Of a DNA stretch of 64,000 nt, positions 25,981 through 35,516 are shown in pieces. How positions within the stretch are numbered: position 1 is the first letter of the stretch; each line of letters begins with the position of its first letter. The translations under genes were made by a program, and so were the position numbers. Origin of the DNA: Planctomicrobium piriforme (GTDB taxonomy: Bacteria > Planctomycetota > Planctomycetia > Planctomycetales > Planctomycetaceae); assembly GCF_900113665.1 (NCBI RefSeq), contig NZ_FOQD01000008.1, forward strand, positions 124,001-188,000, given 5' to 3'. Under the pieces are notes generated by a model. That model did no database searches. It was not told where the DNA came from and saw only the letters and a list, made by a program, of their open reading frames with translations.

Positions 25981-28469
25981 CGCGAGACCCCCTTGGGCTG
26001 CTTCGCACTGGGAGACGCAGGTGCTGGAATCTCTGCAGGGATGGTGCCGGTGAAACATTGCACCGACTCCTCGTAGTGTCCTTGAGCCTGCAACACCTGT
26101 CCCATCAATCGCAGTGCGGTGCGACGGCGGTCCTGAGTCGCTCTGTCGCTCGTCAGGATGTTACGGCATAGTCGGACCGCGTCGTCATACTTGCCGTGGT
26201 GGTAGGCTGCATTTGCCTCCGTCAACAAGGCATCGATCTGAAATGTCTCCGGCACCTGTTCCGCGGCCAGCGCCCGTTTACCTGACGGCAACGTCGAGAG
26301 CAGTTCGGGAGCGTCATGCAAAAGCGTGGCCCGCATTCGGTTCTGCAGGGGGAAGGGGTAAGACGTCTCGATGCAGCGGCGGTAAACCTGCACCGCATCC
26401 TGCGTCATCCCGGTGTCCCGGTACGCGTTGCCTGCGAGATAGGTCCAGTGTCCGCCAAAGCAGTTGCGGAGATTGAGATTGGTCATGGTCCCGATCAGAT
26501 TGGAGCCGGCGCGGAATTTGTCGCTCGCCTCGGTCGCGGCGTGATAATGCACGAGGGTCGACAGAAAAGCCGCCTGATCCGAAACTCCCGGCGCTTCCAG
26601 TGAAGAACGGTGATCCATGAGCACGCTGTTCGCGCGTTGAAAGTGATTCAGCATCAGATAAGCGCAGGAGAGTTGCAGCGCTGCAGTGGGCTCATACGGC
26701 GTGCCTGTGGCCAGCGACATCGCCCGAGTCAAGGGGGTGATGGCGCCGCGAGGGTTGTCGTTTTCCAGACACATCCGTCCAACATACAGGTAACTGGCCG
26801 CTTCCAGCGACGCGCCGGCGAGCATGTCCGCGGCGTGATAGAACGCGATTGCGGCGTCGTCAGGACGTCCCTGTTTCATCAGCAACTTGCCGAGGTTGTA
26901 CCAGACAATCGGCACATATTCGGAACGCGGGTACTGTTCACAGGTGCGTTCGAGCGTTTGGATGGCGGACGCCGTCGCGCCGGAGACGGCAATCACGCGA
27001 CCGAGTTCGGCACAGGATGCCGCCACGTCGGCATGTTCTGGCGCACGGGCACTGGCAAATCGCAGTACTCGCAGTGCGGCATTGCGGCGATAGGCCGCGA
27101 GGTCTTCGACCTTCGCATTGCTGGCGGAAGAGATCGCGATCTCGCCGTCGTTTGAGGCCCACATCAATTCGAAGGGCTCGCAGATCGCATCCAGAATCAG
27201 CGAGAGCGGCACGTCGTCGCAGTCCGGCTGCAGCGTGTGCTCCGCCAGTTGGATACGGTCACTCTCAGGCAGGTGACACCGCAGGCCGCATGTGGTGAGC
27301 ACTTGTTTCAAGATGGCGTCTGCGGAAGTGCGGCCGATGTGCAGCGATAAAACGATTTCATCCGGCTGATTGCCGGAGCGTTGTGACAGGCGAATGGATT
27401 GCGGCGAACGATCTTTCACATCTGTGTTTGGCGTTGAAACCTGACTGACACAGTCCATCACCTGAATCGGATGCACTGCCAGTTCCGGCGGCACCAGGGC
27501 TTCATCGCGAAACATCACTTCATGGGCGGGCGTGCCGGAGGGGACCGTCCGCACGCGACCTGCGACCAGGCACGCCAGTTGGTGCGGCAATGCTGAATTT
27601 CTGTCGGAAGTGAGACCTTCCAGCAGGGCTTTGAACAAAGCCGCAGTGGCCAGTTCGCTGCGACCGGTGGCAGCCCAAATGCGGGTCTGGCCGAGCAGGG
27701 CGGCTTCGCGGACGTGTTGCTGAGTGGAATGTTCTAGAATGTGCCGATAGGCGGTCTGCGCCGCCTTGGAGTTGCCCAGCATCTCTTCACACAAAGCCAA
27801 CTTCAAAGCCAGGTGCAATGTGTGCGGCCCCGAAGACCCGGCAATGAGCGGCAGATACTTGTCGCGCGCCGCCCGATAGCTCCCTTCCAGAAACAGTTGA
27901 TCCGCTCTCGCGAGCGTCTCGTCCTGCGGAGAGCCATGCAGCATCATGACGGGAGGGGGGACGGTCTCGGCCGGCAAGGCGGGGGCCGCTGCCGTTTCCG
28001 GCAAGGGAGAATGTTCTTCTGCGTCTGGGTGATGTTCAGCCGTTAACGGGTCGGTGAGCGATTCCGGCTGGTCTCCTGGCATGGCCTCCGGCAAAGTTGG
28101 AGTGGAGTCATGTGCGGCGATCACCTCTGCCGCTAACGAATTCTCGCCATGAGGGGCTGCCGCCGTCTCGTGTCCGTGTTCAGAATTTGTGGAGGAGTGA
28201 TCCAGGGCAGGGCCGTGTGCAGTATCACCGTGACCCGGCGCGGCATGGTCAGACTTTGACGTGACGGCATGTCCGTCGGCTGTATGAGCATTGTCAGTCG
28301 ATGCAGCGGGATTGCGGGACTGGCTGATCTGGCGTTCGAGCAGGATGCCTACGGCAGTTCCGGCCGCCAGAAAGCCGCAACCGGTCAGCACCAGCAGCAG
28401 TCGACGGATCGGAATCGCAATTCCTGCCGGAGTCGGCGGAACTTCAGTCTGTTTTCCAGCTCCGCTCAT
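25977..28469 (-). CDS. Large TPR membrane protein with STN-like domain
   Basis: The 830-residue protein has one N-terminal membrane helix (RLLLVLTGCGFLAAGTAVGI, about residues 23-42), a His/Asp/Ala-rich periplasmic linker up to about residue 185, TPR helices (LFLEGSYRAARDKYLPLIAG; LALCEEMLGNSKAAQTAYRH), a central piece like the short N-terminal domain of secretins and TonB receptors (SADAILKQVLTTCGLRCHL, VPLSLILDAICEPFELMWAS), then further TPR arrays to the C-terminus (YNLGKLLMKQGRPDDAAIAF; AGNAYRDTGMTQDAVQVYRR). It heads the leftward trio. A role in envelope assembly or in a flagellar or secretion complex is inferred only from domains and location. Confidence 0.7.
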   Translation of the reverse strand: MSGAGKQTEVPPTPAGIAIPIRRLLLVLTGCGFLAAGTAVGILLERQISQSRNPAASTDNAHTADGHAVTSKSDHAAPGHGDTAHGPALDHSSTNSEHGHETAAAPHGENSLAAEVIAAHDSTPTLPEAMPGDQPESLTDPLTAEHHPDAEEHSPLPETAAAPALPAETVPPPVMMLHGSPQDETLARADQLFLEGSYRAARDKYLPLIAGSSGPHTLHLALKLALCEEMLGNSKAAQTAYRHILEHSTQQHVREAALLGQTRIWAATGRSELATAALFKALLEGLTSDRNSALPHQLACLVAGRVRTVPSGTPAHEVMFRDEALVPPELAVHPIQVMDCVSQVSTPNTDVKDRSPQSIRLSQRSGNQPDEIVLSLHIGRTSADAILKQVLTTCGLRCHLPESDRIQLAEHTLQPDCDDVPLSLILDAICEPFELMWASNDGEIAISSASNAKVEDLAAYRRNAALRVLRFASARAPEHADVAASCAELGRVIAVSGATASAIQTLERTCEQYPRSEYVPIVWYNLGKLLMKQGRPDDAAIAFYHAADMLAGASLEAASYLYVGRMCLENDNPRGAITPLTRAMSLATGTPYEPTAALQLSCAYLMLNHFQRANSVLMDHRSSLEAPGVSDQAAFLSTLVHYHAATEASDKFRAGSNLIGTMTNLNLRNCFGGHWTYLAGNAYRDTGMTQDAVQVYRRCIETSYPFPLQNRMRATLLHDAPELLSTLPSGKRALAAEQVPETFQIDALLTEANAAYHHGKYDDAVRLCRNILTSDRATQDRRRTALRLMGQVLQAQGHYEESVQCFTGTIPAEIPAPASPSAKQPKGVSR

Positions 28470-28632
28470 GATTTCCCGAACTTCTGAAGTTTCGCCGGAA
28501 CGACCGTCATCACCGGCGCAGTCAGTTAGGGAGATCGTCTCGGAAATCCCCCGGAATTGACAAAAAAGGGGGCAAGTCGTCGCGAAAGCCTTCGATAACT
28601 CAATTAACCCGAGTCCGAAGTGAGTTTTTTCG

Positions 28633-28935
28633 ATGCAAGTCCGCCGGTTCGACCACGAGCCTCACGCTTTCGCCCAGACCAGAGGGACGGTTCGTCCCCA
28701 GGCTGAGCAGATTGCCGAAGGGTCCGCGACGTCGAACTCGCAGCGCATCGATCAATCTACAACGAGGACGGAAGATTCGCAGTTGGCGTCGCTGATTGAA
28801 GGGACGAGGAGTTTCAGCGACATCCGTTCGGACGCAGTCGAAGCGGCCAGGGAAAAGGTAGCGCAAGGACATTTTGCGACTCGGGAATCTGCTGAACAAC
28901 TGGCTGCCACAGAATTGCGTAACGAATATTTTTGA
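28633..28935 (+). CDS. flgM: FlgM-like anti-sigma-28 candidate
   Basis: This 100-residue protein lies 107 bases before the flagellin gene. The N-terminal half is polar and probably disordered; the C-terminal part (SFSDIRSDAVEAAREKVAQG, HFATRESAEQLAATEL) follows the FlgM pattern of two short amphipathic helices around a Gly-His/Tyr turn. FlgM binds FliA and keeps late genes silent until the hook is finished, when it is exported. The similarity is weak and the assignment leans on size, layout and position. A possible promoter lies at about 28573-28598 (CAA..TTCGATAA), too weak to list alone. Confidence 0.5.
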   Translation: MQVRRFDHEPHAFAQTRGTVRPQAEQIAEGSATSNSQRIDQSTTRTEDSQLASLIEGTRSFSDIRSDAVEAAREKVAQGHFATRESAEQLAATELRNEYF

Positions 28936-28975
28936 CCGTCCGTCACAAACGTCGAGATGCTTCCCAGGGAACGGC

Positions 28976-29003
28976 GAAACGGCTGCAAGGATGTAGCCCA
29001 TCA
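28976..29003 (+). promoter_or_regulatory. Weak sigma-28-like promoter of fliC
   Basis: GAAA at 28976-28979 and GCCCATCA at 28996-29003 are separated by 16 bases. The sigma-28 pattern is TAAA, 15 bases, GCCGATAA, so the -10 box matches at six of eight positions and the spacing is off by one. It lies 40 bases before the fliC start, a reasonable distance. Treat as a candidate only. Confidence 0.3.
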
Positions 29004-29042
29004 CGAGCAAGCGGACTCAACCCCACACCAAAGGTTTGATCC

Positions 29043-30455
29043 ATGGCTCTGTCCATCGCCAACAACATTACTTCGCTGAACGCCCAGAACAACCTCAACA
29101 AAGCGAACACCGCCCTCGCGACTTCGGTCGAACGGCTGTCTTCCGGCCTGAAGGTCAACAAAGGCGCCGACGGCCCGGCCGCCCTCGTAATCTCGGAAAA
29201 GCAGCGGGCACAAATCGCCGGCCTGCAGCAGGCGATCGAAAACTCCAACAAAGCCGTTTCGCTGGTGCAGACCGCGGAAGGGGCTCTCGGAGAAATCAAC
29301 GACCTGCTGGTGAAGGTCCGCAGCCTCGCTCTCGACTCGGCCAACGCCGGCGTGAACGATTCGGACGCCCTCGCCGCCAACCAGGCTGAAATCGACAACG
29401 CTCTCGATACGATCAACCGCATCGCCAGCAACACCCAGTTCGGCACCAAGAAACTGCTCGACGGCTCGGCCGGCGTCAAAGGGACCGCCAACGACGCTGA
29501 CGTGACCGTGCTGAAGGGGACTGCTGACACGACCGCTGGAGCCTATGCCGTCTCCATTTCGACCGCTGCTCAGCGGGCCACAGTGTCGGCCGGTACCGAC
29601 CAGACCGCTGCTCTCGCCGCTGACGAAACCGTCACGGTGAACGGCGTCTCGATCGAACTCTCGGCTGGCCTGTCTCAGGGCCAGGTGGTCTCGAAGATCA
29701 ACGAATACACCGATCAGACCGGCGTCACCGCCGACGTTGACAGCGGTGCACTCCGCCTGACCAGCCAGCAGTACGGTTCAGACGCTTCGATCAGCGTGAT
29801 CTCGAACGTCGCCGGCGGCGCCACCAGCACCGGACTCGGCACGTCGCTCGCCACTGACTCAGGCGTGGACATCGTCGGGACCATCGGCGGCACCTCTTAC
29901 ACCGGCAAAGGGAACGTCCTGACCGCCACCTCGGGAGTTGCCAAGGGCCTCGCCCTGCAGCTCGCGACGGCCGGTGCTGACCCGACCTCGACCGTGACCG
30001 GCGCCCAGGGCACCGTGACCGTCACCAACAACTCGCTGACCTTCCAGATCGGTCCGAACCAGAACCAGACCGCCAAGGTGACGATCAATAAGGTCGACGC
30101 CAGCTCGCTGGGGATCGGCGTGACCGGCAACCAGTTCTCGAACCTGAGCCAGATCGACGTCAGCTCGGCCACCAAGGCCCAGGACGCCATCGGGGTCATC
30201 GACCAGGCCATCAGCGACGTCACCAACCTCCGCGGTGACCTCGGAGCCTTCCAGCAGAACACCCTGACCTCGACCGCCAACAACCTGCGGACGACCCTGG
30301 AAAACACCACCAACGCCGAATCCGTGATCCGCGACACCGACTTCGCTTCGGAAATCGCGAACTTCACCAAGAATCAGGTGCTGGTGCAGGCAGGAACTTC
30401 GATTCTCTCCAACGCCAACCAGATGCCGCAGCTGGTTCTCTCGCTCCTGAAGTAA
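29043..30455 (+). CDS. fliC: Flagellin
   Basis: The 470-residue protein is the filament subunit. The N-terminal D0/D1 domain is typical (SIANNITSLNAQNNLNKANT, VERLSSGLKVNKGADGPAAL, VISEKQRAQIAGLQQAIENS) and so is the C-terminal one (ESVIRDTDFASEIANFTKNQ, VLVQAGTSILSNANQMPQLV, LSLLK). The centre, residues 150-370, is Thr/Ala/Gly-rich and beta-type, the exposed variable part. Codon choice is more biased to C-ending codons than in neighbours, as expected for a highly expressed gene. A strong terminator follows directly, so fliC can be made as a single-gene message. Confidence 0.97.
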   Translation: MALSIANNITSLNAQNNLNKANTALATSVERLSSGLKVNKGADGPAALVISEKQRAQIAGLQQAIENSNKAVSLVQTAEGALGEINDLLVKVRSLALDSANAGVNDSDALAANQAEIDNALDTINRIASNTQFGTKKLLDGSAGVKGTANDADVTVLKGTADTTAGAYAVSISTAAQRATVSAGTDQTAALAADETVTVNGVSIELSAGLSQGQVVSKINEYTDQTGVTADVDSGALRLTSQQYGSDASISVISNVAGGATSTGLGTSLATDSGVDIVGTIGGTSYTGKGNVLTATSGVAKGLALQLATAGADPTSTVTGAQGTVTVTNNSLTFQIGPNQNQTAKVTINKVDASSLGIGVTGNQFSNLSQIDVSSATKAQDAIGVIDQAISDVTNLRGDLGAFQQNTLTSTANNLRTTLENTTNAESVIRDTDFASEIANFTKNQVLVQAGTSILSNANQMPQLVLSLLK

Positions 30456-30491
30456 TCGACCGTCCCTGACGGCTGATTTCCGGCAAATCCT

Positions 30492-30533
30492 GCCCGTTGA
30501 AGAATTCTCCGTAATTCTTCAACGGGCTTTTTT
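30492..30533 (+). terminator. Rho-independent terminator of fliC
   Basis: A perfect 15-pair stem (GCCCGTTGAAGAATT with AATTCTTCAACGGGC) with a CTCCGT loop is followed by six T. It starts 37 bases after the flagellin stop codon and separates fliC from fliD. Confidence 0.93.
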
Positions 30534-30601
30534 GTCGGCGTGACGATTTTTTGGGAAGCGGAAATTTTCAGTCGGGCCGTGAGGCCAAGCGAGATCGTGC
30601 C

Positions 30602-32605
30602 ATGTCAAACATCAACATCGGGGGGCTGATCTCCGGGATCAACACCGACAGCATCATCGAAGGGATGTTGAAAATTCAGCAGAACCAGCTGGATATCTAC
30701 AACACCCGCAAGACCGCCGCCGAGACCAAAAAGACGGCCTACCAGTCGATGCAGACGCAGTTACTGTCGCTCCGCACGACCGCTTCAACGCTCGCCAGTG
30801 CGACCAACAATCCATTCGATTCCCGCGCTGTGACGGTCTCCAATGCCGACGCCCTGGTCGCCACCGCCGGACCGAAAGCCGTCGCTGGAACCTACCAGCT
30901 CACCGTCAATACCTTGGCGACGGCGCACACCGTCGCCTCGCAGGATTTTGCCGACCCCGATTCCGCGATCACGCAGGGGACGTTCAGTATCCGGGTTGGA
31001 ACGCAGACCCAGGCTGATATCACCATCGATGGCAGCAACGACTCCCTCGCGGGCCTGGCCGATTCGATCAACTTCGCGAACATCGGCGTCAACGCCAGCA
31101 TTGTGCAGGACGGGAACTCGTCCTATCGCCTGTTGCTGACTTCCACCAAGACGGGCGCCAGCAACACCATCAACGTCACGAACGGCCTGGCCGATTCGAC
31201 TCCCACGGCCTTCAAACCGACGTTCGATTTTGACAATCCGGTCCAGGCGGCGGGCGATGCCAGCGTCACGCTGGGGGGCGGCTCTGGAGCGCTTACCGTC
31301 AGCAGCGCGACGAACAATGTTTCCAATCTGATCACCGGCGTCACGCTGAACGTCGTCGCGGCCGACCCGTCGACTCCCCTCACGGTGACGGTTGCTCCCG
31401 ATGCCGCGAAAGCCAGTAAGGCGGTGAACGACTTCGTCACCGCCTACAACAGCTTTCTCGACTTCGTCGACTCGGTCACCACGTACGATGCCGACACCGA
31501 CACCGGCGCAATTCTGCAAGGGGACTACTCGGCCATCAGTATCCGCGGTCAGTTGCAGAGTGCGATTCAGTCGATCATCCCCGGCGGTTCCACCAAGTCG
31601 AACCGCTTGAGCGCACTGGGTATCGTCACATCAGATACCGGTCGGCTGACCGTCAATGACACCCAGTTGCAGAGCTTCATCAACGGGGATGTCAACGGCG
31701 TCACCTCTGCCAACTTGCGGCATCTGTTCGCCATCGACGGCCAGTCCAATAACGGCAACGTCACCTTCCTGATGGCCAGTGCGAAAACCAAAGAAACGAC
31801 CTCGCCGATTCAGGTGAACGTCACCCAGGCGGCGGAACGGGCGACTCTGACTGCCGGCACGGCTCTCGCCGCCTCCACGGTCATCGACAGCTCGAACAAC
31901 TCGCTGCGACTGAATCTCGACGGAGTCGAAACGACCGTCACGCTGCAAGAGGGAACTTACACGCGGGCGGAACTGGCCGATCAGGTCGAGGCAGTGATCA
32001 ATGGAAATTCGACTTTCGTCGGTCGCACCGTCTCGGTGGGTGTGAATGCGTCGAATCAGCTCGCGGTGACTTCAGACAGCTACGGCAGTTCTTCCCGCGT
32101 CACCATCTACGCCAGTTCGGCCGTGAACGGCCTTGGATTCAACGGCGGTGAAAGCGACGTCGGCGTCAATGTGGCCGGAGAGTTCATCGTCAACGGTCAG
32201 GCCGAAACCGCCACCGGGAATGGACGCAACCTCACCGGCGCGGAGGGCAACGCCACTACGGATGGCTTGCAGGTGCGCATCTCGCTCACCCCCGCTCAGG
32301 TGACGTCCGGCAATGAAGGGACGCTCAGCATCACCCGCGGCGTCACCTCGAGAATGAACTCCATCATCGACCAACTGCTGGATGCACACAGCGGCATGCT
32401 GGTCTCCCTGGAAGATCAGTTCAACAGGCAGATTACGAGCATTCAGGACCAGATCGATTCCCAGCAGGCGATCTTCGATAAACAGAAAGAAAGCCTGACG
32501 TCGCAGTTCAATGCCATGGAAACGGCGCTGCAGCAACTGCAGTCGACGAGCAGCCTGCTGGGCTCGCAACTCTCCAGCATCAAAAGTTTGTCGTCATCTT
32601 CATAA
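30602..32605 (+). CDS. fliD: Filament cap protein FliD
   Basis: FliD caps the filament and guides flagellin folding at the tip. The start ATG at 30602 opens with the family sequence MSNINIGGLISGINTDSIIE; an in-frame upstream start at 30551 is unlikely. The 667-residue protein has FliD_N (residues 10-110), a large middle of beta domains, one with a flagellin-type hypervariable insert (AERATLTAGTALAAS), and FliD_C ending in a coiled coil (LEDQFNRQITSIQDQIDSQQ, FNAMETALQQLQSTSSLLGS). Length is above the usual 450-500 residues because of the inserts. Confidence 0.94.
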   Translation: MSNINIGGLISGINTDSIIEGMLKIQQNQLDIYNTRKTAAETKKTAYQSMQTQLLSLRTTASTLASATNNPFDSRAVTVSNADALVATAGPKAVAGTYQLTVNTLATAHTVASQDFADPDSAITQGTFSIRVGTQTQADITIDGSNDSLAGLADSINFANIGVNASIVQDGNSSYRLLLTSTKTGASNTINVTNGLADSTPTAFKPTFDFDNPVQAAGDASVTLGGGSGALTVSSATNNVSNLITGVTLNVVAADPSTPLTVTVAPDAAKASKAVNDFVTAYNSFLDFVDSVTTYDADTDTGAILQGDYSAISIRGQLQSAIQSIIPGGSTKSNRLSALGIVTSDTGRLTVNDTQLQSFINGDVNGVTSANLRHLFAIDGQSNNGNVTFLMASAKTKETTSPIQVNVTQAAERATLTAGTALAASTVIDSSNNSLRLNLDGVETTVTLQEGTYTRAELADQVEAVINGNSTFVGRTVSVGVNASNQLAVTSDSYGSSSRVTIYASSAVNGLGFNGGESDVGVNVAGEFIVNGQAETATGNGRNLTGAEGNATTDGLQVRISLTPAQVTSGNEGTLSITRGVTSRMNSIIDQLLDAHSGMLVSLEDQFNRQITSIQDQIDSQQAIFDKQKESLTSQFNAMETALQQLQSTSSLLGSQLSSIKSLSSSS

Positions 32606-32770
32606 CATCCCGCCGCCCTTTTTGGCGTTTGTCCGCCGGGTTAGAGGGACGCGAAGAAGTCTGTCAGCTCCTTGCGTCGATAGAGAGTCGGCGGTCATCA
32701 AGACGAGCTTTACTCAAGCGATCTGACCGCAATGATCGGCTTGAATCTCCTGCGGGCAAAGGCGCGCGAC

Positions 32771-33190
32771 ATGCATCCTCATCTGGCTTATCGTCGGAGC
32801 GCTCAGTCCGCCTGGACCCGCATTGACATGCTGCTGGCCATCTACAATGCCGCGATTGAGTCGATGGATTCCGGCATCGATCTTCTCAATCGTCACGACA
32901 GCCAGGCCTATCCGTCAGCTCAGTTGCGGACATCGCAGCTTTTGCTGCTGCTGCTTGACGGCATCGATCCGGACTCCGCCGAAGTCTCCGCGCGGATTCG
33001 GGACTTGTGCATCTTCTGCTTCAGTCAGATCAGCACCCCATCTATCGAGAACTGGACGAACGCCCGGGAAGTGCTGGCGACTCTTCGCGACGGCTTTGAA
33101 GCGATTCGGGCCGAAGGAGTTCGACTGGAAGCTGAAGGGGTGATTCCTCAGCTCTCGATGTCGGCCTCACACACTGTGCTGCACGCCTGA
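32771..33190 (+). CDS. fliS: Flagellin export chaperone FliS
   Basis: FliS binds the flagellin C-terminus in the cytoplasm and prevents early polymerisation. The 139-residue form starting at ATG 32771 begins MHPHLAYRRSAQSAWTRIDM, close to the YR..Q...T pattern of the family, followed by LLAIYNAAIESMDSGIDLL. An AAAGG ribosome site supports this start over 32732. The remaining helices (LRTSQLLLLLLDGIDPDSAE, NAREVLATLRDGFEAIRAEG) fit FliS, though the sequence is divergent. Its 3' end overlaps that of the convergent histidine kinase by 24 bases. Confidence 0.82.
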   Translation: MHPHLAYRRSAQSAWTRIDMLLAIYNAAIESMDSGIDLLNRHDSQAYPSAQLRTSQLLLLLLDGIDPDSAEVSARIRDLCIFCFSQISTPSIENWTNAREVLATLRDGFEAIRAEGVRLEAEGVIPQLSMSASHTVLHA

Positions 33191-34702
33191 GGTCGCGGGG
33201 TGAAAGCCGGCATCCACGCTCTGCGCTTCTTCCGTGGTCAGCGGCAGGAACACTTCCATCGTCGTCCCTTGATTGAGCACGCTCTGGCAGCGAATCGTCC
33301 CTTCATGGGCTGAAACCACCGCCTGGCAGATGCTCAGTCCCAGGCCGGTCCCTTGAACAGATTGGGTCCGAGCCCGCGAACGATCCGCTCGAAAGAAGCG
33401 ATCGAACACCTTCGGGATGTCCTCAGGGTCGATCCCGACTCCCGTGTCTTTGACAGTCAGCTTCACACGGCGTTCGTGCGGCACTTCTTCCAGCGAGACA
33501 ACGATTTTTCCGCCGGTTCGGGTGTACTTCACCGCGTTGTCGATCAGATTGTTCACGACCTGACGGAGATAGCGCCGGCTTCCCGGGACGGTGGCATGGC
33601 AGACGGCTCCCTGGTTTAACCGAATGTCGCTGACTTCGGCGACCCCCTGAAACATTTCCACCGCGCGTGCGACGACTTCGTGCAGCTCGACATGCTCGGT
33701 TTCATGCGCCCATTGGCCGATCTCCGTTTCGGAGATGAGAAGTAATTGATTGACCAGCACTTCCAGCGAGGTCGACTGGTCGATCAGGTCTTCGAGCATC
33801 GACGAGTCTTCCTGATTCAGGCGATGGCCTTCCAGGGAGACTTCGATCGAACTACGGATCGCCGCCAGCGGCGTGCGCAGCTCGTGCGCCGCGTTCGCCA
33901 GGAAGTCCCGCTTCTGCTGCAGGTAGGCTGCGATTCTATCCAACAGGCCATTGATGGTGTGCGCCAGTTGATCCAGTTCATCGCCGGTCCCGCGCAGCTT
34001 CAATCGCTCATCGAGATGCGATGGCCTCAATCTTGCCGCCGTATGAATAATGTCGCCGACGGTGTGGGAAGCGCGGCCCGCCAGCCAGTAACCGCAGAGC
34101 GGCGCGACAACCACCAGCATCGCTGCGGCTACGACCACGAGGCGGTCGATTCGCGCCATGTCGCGATCCAGGAACTCCAGCTTGGCGCCGACGCAGACAG
34201 CTGCGATGCCGGGTACGCCCGGTGGGGCAGCGGCCTGTACAATTCTCAATCCGTCCTGAGTGAACGGCTGCAGGGATCCGGCAATCGAGGCTTCTTCGCG
34301 CAGAGTCGGCGCCGCTTCACTCGCCCACAACACATGGCCGCGCTCGTTGAACAGCTCGACAAACCAGCCATGCTGACGGTGACCGAGAGACTTACGTTCG
34401 AATTCCTCGCGCAGCAGGGGAAACTCATCAGGCTTCAGATCTTTTAAGGCGAGCGACACTTCCTGCATGTCTTCCAGCAGGAGTTGATCGAGTTCGTGAT
34501 ACAGCGCCCAAAGCACCCCCTGGCGCACGATCCCCAGCATGATGAGCGTGATCAGCACCACCGCCAGTGCGTTCATGAATGCCAGGCGAAAACGCAGCGT
34601 TCGCCAGATGCGGCGGAACTGTGCCCGGGCGGTTTTGTAGTACGACGTTTGCAAGGGGACGCTGCCGGCAGAACCAGGGATCGAATCCCGCGACTCGCCC
34701 AT
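33167..34702 (-). CDS. Sensor histidine kinase
   Basis: A two-helix membrane kinase of 511 residues. First helix FMNALAVVLITLIMLGIVRQ, periplasmic sensor of about 120 residues, second helix LVVVAAAMLVVVAPLCGYWL, then a HAMP linker (LRPSHLDERLKLRGTGDELD) and the catalytic core: H box FLANAAHELRTPLAAIRSSI, N box NNLIDNAVKYTRTGGK, G1 VKDTGVGIDPEDIPKVFDRF, G2 GTGLGLSIC. ATG 34702 with a GGAA site is preferred over GTG 34753. It is downstream of and probably co-transcribed with the OmpR-type regulator. The layout resembles heavy-metal (CusS-type) sensors, but the signal is unknown. Confidence 0.92.
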   Translation of the reverse strand: MGESRDSIPGSAGSVPLQTSYYKTARAQFRRIWRTLRFRLAFMNALAVVLITLIMLGIVRQGVLWALYHELDQLLLEDMQEVSLALKDLKPDEFPLLREEFERKSLGHRQHGWFVELFNERGHVLWASEAAPTLREEASIAGSLQPFTQDGLRIVQAAAPPGVPGIAAVCVGAKLEFLDRDMARIDRLVVVAAAMLVVVAPLCGYWLAGRASHTVGDIIHTAARLRPSHLDERLKLRGTGDELDQLAHTINGLLDRIAAYLQQKRDFLANAAHELRTPLAAIRSSIEVSLEGHRLNQEDSSMLEDLIDQSTSLEVLVNQLLLISETEIGQWAHETEHVELHEVVARAVEMFQGVAEVSDIRLNQGAVCHATVPGSRRYLRQVVNNLIDNAVKYTRTGGKIVVSLEEVPHERRVKLTVKDTGVGIDPEDIPKVFDRFFRADRSRARTQSVQGTGLGLSICQAVVSAHEGTIRCQSVLNQGTTMEVFLPLTTEEAQSVDAGFHPATSGVQHSV

Positions 34703-34787
34703 TATTCCGGATTCCGTTGGCGAACGAGAAAAAACTGCACTGCGAAGCAGCACGATCTGTTCTCAACGGCAGGCCCAAAATCCGCAG

Positions 34788-35510
34788 TCACGAACTTCGC
34801 AGCACATAGCCGCGTCCGCGCACCGTCTGAATCAATTGCCGGTCAAACTCGCGGTCGATTTTGCCCCGCAAGCGGTTGATGTGCACCTCGATGACGTTCG
34901 TCACCCCTTCCCAGTCCGATTCCCACAAGTGCTCGCACAGCATCTTGCGGGTGACGACCTGGTCGGCGTTTCGCATCAGGAATTCCAGCAGCCCCGCCTC
35001 GGTCGGCGTCAGATCCACTTCCTTCCCTTCGCGGAAGAAGCGACGGGTCGAGAGATCGAGTGAAATCGGGCCGACTCGCAGGTGCTGGGTCAATGTTTTT
35101 TGCGTGCGTCGGGTGACCGCTTTCAGGCGCGCGATCAACTCAGGCAGCGCGAACGGTTTGACCATGTAGTCGTCGGCTCCGGCTTCGAGACCGACCACTC
35201 GTTCCTGCACCGATCCCAGTGCCGTGAGGATCAAAACCGGGATGTGATTTCCGGCCTGACGGATGCGCTGCAATACCTCGATGCCCGACATGTCAGGCAG
35301 CATCAGGTCGAGGATAACGACGTTGAAATTCTCTTCTTTGAGGAGTTCTGGGACTTGTTGACCGCTTCTCAGCCAGGTGCAATGATTTCGGGCGTCTTCG
35401 AGGCCGCGCGCCACGGCCTTGCCGAGGATGATGTCGTCTTCAACCAGAAGGACATGCATCGTGCCGGGCTCCGCTGTGACCGGCTCTTTCTGTTCAAGAT
35501 TTGGGATCAC
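34788..35510 (-). CDS. OmpR/PhoB-family response regulator
   Basis: The protein has a receiver domain (MHVLLVEDDIILGKAVARGL; phospho-acceptor Asp in VVILDLMLPDMSGIEVL; conserved Lys in DDYMVKPFALPEL) and a C-terminal winged helix (LTPTEAGLLEFLMRNADQVV, VIEVHINRLRGKID, RGRGYVLRSS). The GTG at 35510 has an AGAGGA site seven bases before it and is a better start than GTG 35516; the conserved part begins at 35459. It pairs with the kinase that follows. It diverges from the dabA operon across a 343-base gap, so it may control inorganic carbon uptake, which is an inference from position. Confidence 0.92.
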   Translation of the reverse strand: MIPNLEQKEPVTAEPGTMHVLLVEDDIILGKAVARGLEDARNHCTWLRSGQQVPELLKEENFNVVILDLMLPDMSGIEVLQRIRQAGNHIPVLILTALGSVQERVVGLEAGADDYMVKPFALPELIARLKAVTRRTQKTLTQHLRVGPISLDLSTRRFFREGKEVDLTPTEAGLLEFLMRNADQVVTRKMLCEHLWESDWEGVTNVIEVHINRLRGKIDREFDRQLIQTVRGRGYVLRSS

Positions 35511-35516
35511 TGACAC

